From contig JAOPVD010000109.1 of the NCBI GenBank assembly GCA_025966295.1, positions 1 through 9,918 of the forward strand: a stretch of 9,918 nucleotides of DNA, in the 5' to 3' direction. Of the stretch, positions 4,766 to 9,918 are shown one piece after another (within the stretch, counting starts at the first letter, position 1; every line of letters starts with the position of its first letter). The DNA is from Frankiales bacterium. Lineage in GTDB: Bacteria; Actinomycetota; Actinomycetes; Mycobacteriales; SCTD01. The position numbers and the translations under genes are program-made. The notes under the pieces were generated by a model that had not been told where the DNA came from, did no database searches, and was given only the letters and a program-made list of their open reading frames with translations.

Positions 4766-5725
4766 CTAGAAGAAGACGCTGCGGCGCTGCATCAGCAGCG
4801 TGTAGAGCGTCGACTGGATGGTCTCGCGGACCTGGTCGGTGAGGTTGAAGACCAGCATCGGGTCCTCGGCCGCGGCCGCGCCGCCGAGGTGGGCGGTCTC
4901 GATCGGCTCGCCGAACTCGATGATCCACTTGGAGGGCAGCGGGATCGCGCCGAGCGGCCCGAGCCACGGGAAGAACGGCGTGATCGGCACGTACGGCAGG
5001 CCGAGCAGCCGCGACAGCGTCTTGCTGTTGCCGATCAGCGGGTAGATCTCCTCAGCGCCCACGATGGACACCGGGATGATGGGCTTGCCGGTGCGGAGCG
5101 CGGCGGACACGAAGCCGCCGCGGCCGAAGCGCTGCAGCTTGTAGCGCTCGGAGAACGGCTTGCCGATGCCCTTGAAGCCCTCGGGGAAGACCCCGACCAG
5201 TTCCCCGGCGGACAGCAGCCGCTCGGCGTCGGCGTTGCAGGCCAGCGTGTTGCCGCCCTTGCGGGCGATCGGCGCCACCACCGGCAGCGTGAAGACCAGG
5301 TCGGCGCCGAGCAGCCGCAGGCAGCGCTGCGCCGGGTGGTGGTCGTGCAGCGCCAGCGTCGTCATCAGCGCGTCCACCGGGACGGTGCCGGAGTGGTTCG
5401 CGACGATGAGCGCCCCGCCGGCGTCGGGCACGTTGTCCAGGCCCCGGGTCTCGACCCGGAACCACTTCTCATAGAGCGGCCGCAGCGGCGGCATGAGGAC
5501 GTGCTCGGTGAGGTCCTTGTCGAAGCCGAAGTCGTCGACCTCGTAGTCACCGGTGATGCGGCGGCGCAGGAACGCCAGCCCGCCGGCCAGCTTGCTCTCC
5601 CAGGCGGACGGCTCCGCCGCCGGCGGGGGCGGCGGGCTGGGCGGCAGCTCGGCCACCGGCGCGCGCTTCTTCGGGGGCGGGAGCTGGTCGGAGGCTCGCA
5701 GGGGGATGACCCGGGCCTCAGGCAC
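4766..5725 (-). CDS. PlsC-like lysophospholipid acyltransferase
   Basis: Predicted 319-residue glycerolipid acyltransferase, expected to transfer an acyl chain from acyl-CoA or acyl-ACP to a lysolipid or similar acceptor at the inner membrane. Motif I is VANHSGTVPVD (H111, D118): H and D are six residues apart rather than four as in classic PlsC, a variant I recall in the related actinobacterial subfamily (Rv0502-like). Motif II contains the ARKGGN segment (154-159), motif III is VFPEG (179-183), and motif IV is KPIIPVSIVG (214-223). An N-terminal stretch of about 40 residues is disordered and proline-rich (PPSPPPPP). The start is GTG at 5725, with AAGGAG (complement of 5733-5738) 7 bases upstream. 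The gene overlaps the end of the epimerase gene by 8 bases, so translation is probably coupled. The exact acceptor is unknown. Confidence 0.87.
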   Translation of the reverse strand: MPEARVIPLRASDQLPPPKKRAPVAELPPSPPPPPAAEPSAWESKLAGGLAFLRRRITGDYEVDDFGFDKDLTEHVLMPPLRPLYEKWFRVETRGLDNVPDAGGALIVANHSGTVPVDALMTTLALHDHHPAQRCLRLLGADLVFTLPVVAPIARKGGNTLACNADAERLLSAGELVGVFPEGFKGIGKPFSERYKLQRFGRGGFVSAALRTGKPIIPVSIVGAEEIYPLIGNSKTLSRLLGLPYVPITPFFPWLGPLGAIPLPSKWIIEFGEPIETAHLGGAAAAEDPMLVFNLTDQVRETIQSTLYTLLMQRRSVFF

Positions 5726-6776
5726 GGACGGACTCCTTCGCGGGGACGGGATGGCTGCGGGCGAGCAGCCGCAGGACGCGCTCCTCGGCGGCCGCCACCG
5801 TCTCGGGGTTGAGGATGCGCGGCGAGCGCTCGACGAAGCTGCGCATCGCCTCGGCGGTCGAGCGGGGCGCCCAGTCGAGCTCCCGGGACAGCCGGCCGAC
5901 GTCGGCCACCCGGCCGTGCTCGAGGTAGCGCATCTGCTCGGGGCTGAAGTCCACGAGACCGGCCCGCCGGAAGGCCTGCGCCACCAGCGACACCGCCGGC
6001 GCCGGTACCGGGAACGACAGCCGGCCGACGCGGCGGACGGCCTGCGAGAGCAGCAGCACCCCTTCGCCGCCGACGTTGAAGATGCCGGGGTGGTCCTCGA
6101 TCGCGCAGCGGCGCAGCACCTCGACGCCGTCGTCCTCGTGGCACAGCTGGATGCGCGGGTCGAAGCCGAGCACGGTCGGCACCACCGGCAGCGACAGGTA
6201 GCGGGTCAGCGGCGTCTCGATGGCCGGCCCGATGAAGTTGGTGAAGCGCAGCAGCGACAGCGTGACGTCCGGCCGGCGGCGGCCGAAGCCGCGGACGTAG
6301 CCCTCCACCTCGACGGCGTCCTTGGCGTAGCCGGACTTCGGCAGCGACTTGGGCTCGGCGTCCTCGGTGAACAGCGCCGGGTCCTTCGGGGAGGAGCCGT
6401 AGACCGCGGTGGTGCTCTTGACGACCAGCTTGCGCATGGACGGCGCCTTCTGGCAGGCCGCCAGCAGCTGCATCGTCCCGATGACGTTGATCTCCTTCAT
6501 CGCCGTCCTGCCACCGGCGCCCAGCGGCGTCGCGATGACGTTCATGTGCACGACGGTGTCCACCCCGGCCTGCGCGATGACCTTCGCGATCAGGGGGTTG
6601 CGGATGTCGGCGCGGACGAACTCGGTGCGGCCCAGCTGCTGGCTGACCTCGGGCCGCGGCGGCACGGTGTCGACGCCGATGACCCGCTCGATGGAGGGGT
6701 CGGCCGCGAGGGTGCTGGCGAGCCGGGTGCCGAGGTAGCGGCTGACACCGGTGACGAGGACGACGCGCGGCTTCAC
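5718..6776 (-). CDS. Atypical SDR/NAD-dependent epimerase family protein
   Basis: Predicted 352-residue extended short-chain dehydrogenase/reductase with an N-terminal Rossmann fold (VVLVTGVSRYLGTRLA, residues 5-20), an acidic residue after strand 2 (GVD, 34-36), DIRNP (58-62), a VHMNV strand (76-80), and SSP/YG around 121-129. Two departures from the canonical family are seen. The nucleotide loop reads TGVSRYLG instead of TGxxGxxG, and the expected YxxxK reads YAKDAVEVEGY (Tyr150 with Lys at +2, not +4). Actinobacterial relatives, including mycobacterial Rv0501 (named galE2), have the same neighbours, and I recall a similar GYAKD segment in them, so this is probably a subfamily trait and not decay. 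The start is GTG at 6776 with GAGGAG (complement of 6784-6789) 7 bases upstream. Its tail overlaps the acyltransferase start, which suggests work in the same lipid or envelope pathway. The substrate is unknown. Confidence 0.82.
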   Translation of the reverse strand: MKPRVVLVTGVSRYLGTRLASTLAADPSIERVIGVDTVPPRPEVSQQLGRTEFVRADIRNPLIAKVIAQAGVDTVVHMNVIATPLGAGGRTAMKEINVIGTMQLLAACQKAPSMRKLVVKSTTAVYGSSPKDPALFTEDAEPKSLPKSGYAKDAVEVEGYVRGFGRRRPDVTLSLLRFTNFIGPAIETPLTRYLSLPVVPTVLGFDPRIQLCHEDDGVEVLRRCAIEDHPGIFNVGGEGVLLLSQAVRRVGRLSFPVPAPAVSLVAQAFRRAGLVDFSPEQMRYLEHGRVADVGRLSRELDWAPRSTAEAMRSFVERSPRILNPETVAAAEERVLRLLARSHPVPAKESVRA

Positions 6777-6815
6777 GGGCTCGCTCCTCGGGGACGGGTC
6801 CTGGCTGAGCCATGC

Positions 6816-6821
6816 ATGCTA
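6816..6821 (-). promoter_or_regulatory. Candidate -10 of the epimerase-acyltransferase operon
   Basis: On the minus strand this reads TAGCAT (TANNNT type). Transcription would begin near 6809, about 33 bases before the GTG at 6776. A 17-base spacer puts the -35 inside the palindrome at 6829-6846, where no TTGACA-like hexamer is visible; that may mean an activator- or repressor-controlled promoter. Confidence 0.35.
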
Positions 6822-6828
6822 CCGGGCG

Positions 6829-6846
6829 GTCACCCGATCGGGTGAC
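6829..6846. promoter_or_regulatory. 18-bp perfect palindrome, probable operator or terminator
   Basis: GTCACCCGATCGGGTGAC is identical to its reverse complement. It lies 19 bases beyond the stop of the SAM-hydrolase-like gene and 52 bases upstream of the epimerase start, over the expected -35. As RNA it would form a 7-bp stem with a GATC loop and could end the upstream transcript. As DNA its TCACCC and GGGTGA halves resemble BldD half-sites (TNACNC/GNGTNA) with a wider centre. Both readings are inference. Confidence 0.6.
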
Positions 6847-6865
6847 GGTCCCGCAGTGGCCCGGC

Positions 6866-7738
6866 TCACGCGGTGACGCTCGATGGCGCCTGGTCGTAGA
6901 CCCGCACCGGGGCGGCCACGACCGGCGCGGCGGCGTGCAGCCGGGCGATCACGACCGGGTCCGCGCGGCGGGCCCGGAGCGTGGTGGCGGCGCTGCCCTG
7001 GTTGACCGCGACCGTGATGGTGCGGAACGAGTCCTCGCACAGCGCCAGCCGGTTGCGGGGCACCTCGCCGTAGGTGAGCGTGAAGCGCACCTGCCGCGTC
7101 TTGCCGCCGCAGCGCAGCTCGACGTCGTCGCCCAGGTTGATGCCGGCCGCCTCGAGGTGGGAGCGCTGCACGTTGAGCGTGAGGTTGCCGAAGTGGTCGA
7201 CCTGGACCACCTCGGCGTGCACGTGGTCGTCGTCCACGGAGGGGGCGCGCAGCTCCAGCCGCTCCAGCTCGGCGAGCTCGACCCGGCTGCCGACCTGCCC
7301 GATCGGCAGGCCAGCGGCCAGCCGGGCGGCGACCGGCGAGAACACGTCGCGAGCGCGGAACGTGCGGGCCGCGTCGGGCATCCACAGCGCCGGGTTGTCC
7401 AGCACGTAGGCCTCGACCGCACCCCCGGCGACGTCCCAGGCCTGGCTGGCGAGCCCGTTGTCGGGAGCCACGAAGGTCGAGCCGTCCACGGTGCGCACGG
7501 CGATGCCGCGGGCCGGCACGGTCCGGAACGGGTCGACCAGGGCCAGGTGCACCGCCGGCGCGGGCAGGTACGGCACCGCGCTGGCCAGCACACCCGCGCC
7601 CTGCTCGACGTCCTGGGCCTGCACGAGGTGCAGCACGTCCAGGACCGTCACGTCCGGGGCGATCCGGGCGATGACGCCCTTGCAGACGCCGAGGAACGCG
7701 TCCTCGTAGCCCAGGTCGGACAGGAACGTGAGGAACAC
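6866..7738 (-). CDS. DUF62 / SAM hydrolase-like protein with altered catalytic positions
   Basis: Predicted 290-residue member of the S-adenosyl-L-methionine hydroxide adenosyltransferase / chlorinase-fluorinase fold family, whose usual members split SAM with water into adenosine and methionine. Family landmarks seen: LTFLSDLGYEDAFLGVCKGVIARI (3-26), DVLHLVQAQDVEQGA (34-48), VDP (68-70), VAPDNGL (90-96), RDVFSPVAARLAAG (130-143), and DHFGNLTLN (181-189) opening the C-terminal beta domain. The usual VDPGVG is VDPFRT here, and the usual FHGRD is FRARD, so the histidine of the Asp-Arg-His triad described for archaeal DUF62 enzymes is replaced by Arg128. The protein may be inactive or changed in reaction. 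The start is GTG at 7738 with GGGGAG (complement of 7744-7749) 5 bases upstream. It sits in the minus-strand run after bS22, behind a hairpin. Confidence 0.85.
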   Translation of the reverse strand: MFLTFLSDLGYEDAFLGVCKGVIARIAPDVTVLDVLHLVQAQDVEQGAGVLASAVPYLPAPAVHLALVDPFRTVPARGIAVRTVDGSTFVAPDNGLASQAWDVAGGAVEAYVLDNPALWMPDAARTFRARDVFSPVAARLAAGLPIGQVGSRVELAELERLELRAPSVDDDHVHAEVVQVDHFGNLTLNVQRSHLEAAGINLGDDVELRCGGKTRQVRFTLTYGEVPRNRLALCEDSFRTITVAVNQGSAATTLRARRADPVVIARLHAAAPVVAAPVRVYDQAPSSVTA

Positions 7739-7768
7739 GCGTACTCCCCTGCTGCCGGACCGCCCCGT

Positions 7769-7784
7769 TGCGGCCCGGGCCGCA
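7769..7784 (-). terminator. Hairpin after the bS22 gene
   Basis: TGCGGCCCGGGCCGCA is a perfect 16-base palindrome (six-bp stem, CCGG loop), two bases beyond the bS22 stop codon on the minus strand. It could terminate or attenuate transcription into the SAM-hydrolase-like gene and stabilise the 3' end of the abundant bS22 message. There is no U tract. Confidence 0.5.
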
Positions 7785-7786
7785 GG

Positions 7787-7885
7787 CTACTTCTTGTTGC
7801 GGCGCTGGACGCGGGTCTTCTTCAGCAGCTTGCGGTGCTTCTTCTTGGCCATCCGCTTGCGGCGCTTCTTGATGACGGAACCCAC
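7787..7885 (-). CDS. Small ribosomal subunit protein bS22 (AURKAIP1/COX24 domain)
   Basis: A 32-residue, very basic peptide starting (V/M)GSVIKKRRKRMAKKKHR and ending RVQRRNKK, nearly identical to the actinobacterial AURKAIP1/COX24-domain peptide that was identified as protein bS22 in the mycobacterial small ribosomal subunit. It is too short for most gene callers. The start is the GTG at 7883-7885, with AGGGG about six bases upstream; a longer open frame upstream (to 8191) lacks support because it overlaps the HTH gene and the conserved peptide begins exactly at GSVIKKRR. It follows the HTH gene by 50 bases, as in the Rv0500A-Rv0500B pair of Mycobacterium. A minus-strand TAGACT (7920-7925) could be the -10 of its own promoter; no -35 is evident. 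Confidence 0.92.
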   Translation of the reverse strand: MGSVIKKRRKRMAKKKHRKLLKKTRVQRRNKK

Positions 7886-7935
7886 GTGGAACCCCTGCTC
7901 GGTGTCGACGGAAGCGGTCAGTCTACGGGACGGTG

Positions 7936-8136
7936 TCAGCCGGCCTCGGTGAAGGCCCCGCGCAGGTAGTCGTGCACGGCGTGCTCCGGGACGCGGAAGC
8001 TCCGCCCGACCCGGACGCTGGCGAGCTCGCCGGCGTGCACGAGCCGGTACACGGTCATGCGGGAGACCCGCATCACGGCGGCCACCTCGGCCACCGTGAG
8101 GAACTTGATCTCGCTGAGGTTGCTCGGGCTGGTCAT
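7936..8136 (-). CDS. Excisionase/MerR-type helix-turn-helix DNA-binding protein
   Basis: A 66-residue DNA-binding protein of the HTH_17 (excisionase, AlpA/MerR-like) class. Residues 12-52 form the winged helix-turn-helix: FLTVAEVAAVMRVSRMTVYRL, then VHAGELASVRVGRSFRVP. It belongs to the Rv0500A-like family found next to proC and bS22 across Actinobacteria, not to BldC itself, and not to a phage: no integrase or attachment site is nearby. The ATG at 8136 matches the conserved start; upstream only a weak AGGTG is seen, and an in-frame GTG at 8148 is possible. It has its own leader of about 70 bases with a palindrome at the probable transcription start, so autoregulation is plausible. The target genes are unknown. 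Confidence 0.88.
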   Translation of the reverse strand: MTSPSNLSEIKFLTVAEVAAVMRVSRMTVYRLVHAGELASVRVGRSFRVPEHAVHDYLRGAFTEAG

Positions 8137-8195
8137 GACGGCACACACCTGTCGGCACGTGTCGCGGCGTCTGGCTTCCCCACCGGCGCACTGGA

Positions 8196-8209
8196 CACGC
8201 ACGTGCGTG
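8196..8209. promoter_or_regulatory. 14-bp palindrome at the HTH-gene promoter
   Basis: CACGCACGTGCGTG is a perfect palindrome placed four bases downstream of the candidate minus-strand -10 (TACGAT, complement of 8213-8218), so it would cover the transcription start. That position suits a repressor site, possibly for the HTH protein itself. Confidence 0.45.
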
Positions 8210-8212
8210 GTG

Positions 8213-8218
8213 ATCGTA
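8213..8218 (-). promoter_or_regulatory. Candidate -10 of the HTH - bS22 transcript
   Basis: Minus-strand TACGAT (TANNNT type), about 77 bases upstream of the HTH start codon. A 17-base spacer leads to TACCTG, a poor -35. This is low-certainty support for a promoter in the 170-base gap between acuC and the HTH gene. Confidence 0.3.
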
Positions 8219-8262
8219 TCGGGACCTCTGGGACTCAGGTAGTCACCCGTTCGGCGTAGCCG

Positions 8263-8283
8263 CGGCGCGCCTGCGCTGCGCCG
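8263..8283 (-). terminator. Hairpin downstream of acuC
   Basis: CGGCGC (8263-8268), nine-base loop, GCGCCG (8278-8283), located 23 bases after the acuC stop codon on the minus strand. It is a probable end of the proC-acuC transcript. There is no U tract, and such GC stems are common by chance here. Confidence 0.4.
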
Positions 8284-8306
8284 TCCTACTGGTGCGGTAA
8301 AGGGGG

Positions 8307-9524
8307 TCAGCCGGCCACGGGGTCGAGCCCCAGGTGCGGGAACACCGCCGCCCGGGTGGCCTCGATCGCGTCGTCGACGGCCCGGGCCACCCGGTCCTGG
8401 CCGCCGACGGGCGCGTCCAGGCTGTCCCACGCGGCCGGCTCCCACGGGGTCCACAGGCCGGTCGCGCCGTCGGTGAGGGAGGTCGGTGCCAGCTCCCGGC
8501 CGCGCTCGAGCGCCTCGGCCCGCCAGTCGTTGGGGGTGGCCCCGTCGACCTGGGTGCCGGCCGCCTCGGCGAGCAGGTGGGTCCAGGCCCGCGGCACCAC
8601 CTGCACCGGCTCGTAGCCGCCGCCGCCGAGCGCCACCCAGCGGCCCTCGCAGAGCTCGTGGGCGAGCTGGTGCAGCGCGCCGTAGGCCACCCGCTGCCCG
8701 TCGACCGACATCTGCAGGTTGGCCAGCGGGTCCAGGGCGTGGGTGTCGCAGCCGTGCTGGGTGACGAGCACCTGCGGCCGGAAGGCGCGCAGCACCGGCG
8801 GCACCACCGCGTGGAAGGCCCGCAGCCAGGCCGCGTCGCCGGTGCCGGCCGGCAGCGCCACGTTGACGGAGGTGCCGACCGCGTCGCCGGTGCCGTTCTC
8901 GTCCGCCCAGCCGGTGCCCGGGAACAGCGTCCGGCCGCTCTCGTGCATCGACACGGTGAGCACCCGCGGGTCGTCGTAGAAGGCCGCCTGGACGCCGTCG
9001 CCGTGGTGCACGTCCACGTCGACGTAGGCCACCCGCTGGGCGCCCTGGGCCAGCATCCAGGCGATGGCGACGGCCGGGTCGTCGTACACGCAGAAGCCGG
9101 AGGCGCGGTCGCGCATCGCGTGGTGCAGGCCGCCGGAGATGTTCACGGCGTGCTGGTGGGTGCCCTCCCAGACCGCCCGGGCGGCGTCCACCGAGGCGCC
9201 GGTGACGAGCGACGAGACCTCGTGCATCCGCGGGAAGACCGGGTTGTCGCCGGTGCCGAGGCCCCAGCGCAGCGACAGCCGCCCGAGCAGGTCGTCGGGC
9301 GCCCGCCGGACCGAGGCGACGTACAGCGGGTCATGGATGAGTTCGAGGGTGTCGTCGGACGCGGCCTGCGGCGCCCGCACCTCCACGCCGGGGCGGTCCA
9401 GGACGCCGACCTGGCGCGCCAGGGCCATGGTGAGCTCCAGCCGCACGGGCCGCATCGGATGGCTCGGCCCGAAGTCGTAGTCGCCGAAGACGTCGTCCCA
9501 GACGACGAGGGTGCTGTCGCTCAC
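8307..9524 (-). CDS. acuC: AcuC-type deacetylase (class I histone-deacetylase family)
   Basis: Predicted 405-residue zinc amidohydrolase related to Bacillus AcuC, which removes acetyl groups from lysine (acetyl-CoA synthetase in the known case). The catalytic set is complete: H134-H135 (GGLHHAM), zinc ligands D171 and H173 (YVDVDVHHGDG) and D260 (QHGCDTH), and the transition-state tyrosine Y304 (GGGGYEP). NPVFPRMHE and SGFCVYDDPAVAI are further family blocks. The C-terminal 85 residues extend beyond the core domain. The start is GTG at 9524: GGGGGA directly abuts it, too close to act as a ribosome binding site, so either a leaderless transcript from CACTCT (complement of 9531-9536, six bases away) or coupling to proC (38-base gap) is likely. 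No acetyltransferase or acs gene is in the window, so the protein substrate is open. Confidence 0.92.
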   Translation of the reverse strand: MSDSTLVVWDDVFGDYDFGPSHPMRPVRLELTMALARQVGVLDRPGVEVRAPQAASDDTLELIHDPLYVASVRRAPDDLLGRLSLRWGLGTGDNPVFPRMHEVSSLVTGASVDAARAVWEGTHQHAVNISGGLHHAMRDRASGFCVYDDPAVAIAWMLAQGAQRVAYVDVDVHHGDGVQAAFYDDPRVLTVSMHESGRTLFPGTGWADENGTGDAVGTSVNVALPAGTGDAAWLRAFHAVVPPVLRAFRPQVLVTQHGCDTHALDPLANLQMSVDGQRVAYGALHQLAHELCEGRWVALGGGGYEPVQVVPRAWTHLLAEAAGTQVDGATPNDWRAEALERGRELAPTSLTDGATGLWTPWEPAAWDSLDAPVGGQDRVARAVDDAIEATRAAVFPHLGLDPVAG

Positions 9525-9562
9525 TCCCCCAGAGTGCCATCCCCGTTTCAGGGCAAACCGCG

Positions 9563-9918
9563 TCAGCCGCCGGCGAGCTCCCGGGACCGGTCGCGGGCGG
9601 CCTCCAGCGCCGCGAGCATCGCGGCCCGCACGCCGTGGTCCTCCATCACCCGGATCGCCGAGATAGTGGTGCCGGCCGGCGACATGACCGCCTCGCGCAG
9701 CACCACCGGGTGCTCGTCGGACTCCTGGAGCATCTTGGCCGAGCCGACGGCGGTCTGGACGATCAGCTCGGCGGCGACGGCCCGCGGCAGCCCCAGCAGG
9801 ATGCCGGCGTCGATCATCGCCTCGACCAGGTAGAAGAAGTACGCCGGCCCGGAGCCCGACAGCGCCGTCACCGCGTCCTGCTGGTGCTCCGGGACGCGGA
9901 TGACCCGGCCGACGGGGC
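9563..9918 (-). CDS. proC: Pyrroline-5-carboxylate reductase, C-terminal part
   Basis: The last 118 residues of the enzyme that reduces 1-pyrroline-5-carboxylate to proline with NAD(P)H, in the cytoplasm. The gene starts beyond the right edge; the frame is open to base 9918 (PVGRVIRVPEHQQDAVTALSGSGPAYFF). The visible part is the dimerisation/substrate domain: TALSGSGPAYFFYLVEAM, GLPRAVAAELIVQTAVGSAKML, and the signature REAVMSPAGTTISAIRVME, which includes substrate-binding residues of the family. The length fits the usual 260-280-residue enzyme, of which the N-terminal Rossmann domain is missing here. The GTG inside the frame at 9871 is an internal Val, not a start. The stop is TGA (complement of 9563-9565), 38 bases before acuC, suggesting one transcript. 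Confidence 0.95.
   Translation of the reverse strand, partial: PVGRVIRVPEHQQDAVTALSGSGPAYFFYLVEAMIDAGILLGLPRAVAAELIVQTAVGSAKMLQESDEHPVVLREAVMSPAGTTISAIRVMEDHGVRAAMLAALEAARDRSRELAGG

Noticed and set aside
6866..7738. SAM-dependent fluorinase or chlorinase
   Set aside because: The fluorinase-specific inserted loop is not visible, and this neighbourhood holds no organohalogen genes; the generic DUF62 assignment fits better.
7936..8136. Excisionase-like HTH as a sign of a prophage or integrated element
   Set aside because: There is no integrase, attachment-site repeat or phage gene, and the gene belongs to a conserved chromosomal family next to proC and bS22.

Overview
The window comes from a very GC-rich actinomycete. 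The reasons are the codon use, frequent GTG starts, a BldN-type ECF sigma factor followed by an RsbN/DUF5667-type anti-sigma factor, an actinobacterial bS22 ribosomal peptide, and a proC - HTH - bS22 - NAD-dependent epimerase - acyltransferase - HAD order. I recall that order from mycobacteria (the Rv0500-Rv0505c region) and, in modified form, from streptomycetes. The exact genus cannot be read from the sequence. The protein divergence and the absence of chaplin genes argue against Streptomyces itself; a sporulating or filamentous lineage of the Frankia/Sporichthya/Geodermatophilus type is only a guess.

Left part (1-3690, + strand): the 3' part of a BldN-like ECF sigma factor gene, a gene for a single-span membrane protein of the RsbN/DUF5667 type, and a gene for a secreted 491-residue protein with a C-terminal LPXTG cell-wall sorting signal, closed by a 16-bp perfect-stem terminator. 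Both the rsbN-like gene and the surface-protein gene are preceded by the same bipartite element, CGTCAC-N16/17-CGTTG(A/C). It closely resembles the promoter class used by BldN in Streptomyces. The surface-protein mRNA would start with a long, almost closed hairpin capped by a GCAA tetraloop. My main inference is that BldN, its anti-sigma factor and a wall-anchored surface protein form one developmental unit. The surface protein would take the place that chaplins and rodlins hold in the Streptomyces BldN regulon.

Middle (3695-4765): a HAD-IB phosphatase gene on the + strand, probably translated from a leaderless transcript, converging on the minus-strand genes.

Right part (4766-9918, all minus strand, so transcribed right to left): proC (5' end outside the window), acuC-type deacetylase, a small excisionase/MerR-type HTH protein, the 32-residue ribosomal peptide bS22, a DUF62 SAM-hydrolase-like protein with altered catalytic positions, an atypical SDR epimerase, and a PlsC-type acyltransferase that overlaps the epimerase by 8 bases. 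Palindromes sit in the promoter regions of the epimerase (18 bp) and of the HTH gene (14 bp). No tRNA, rRNA, insertion sequence, CRISPR array or phage gene was seen, and no gene-free stretch exceeds 300 bases.
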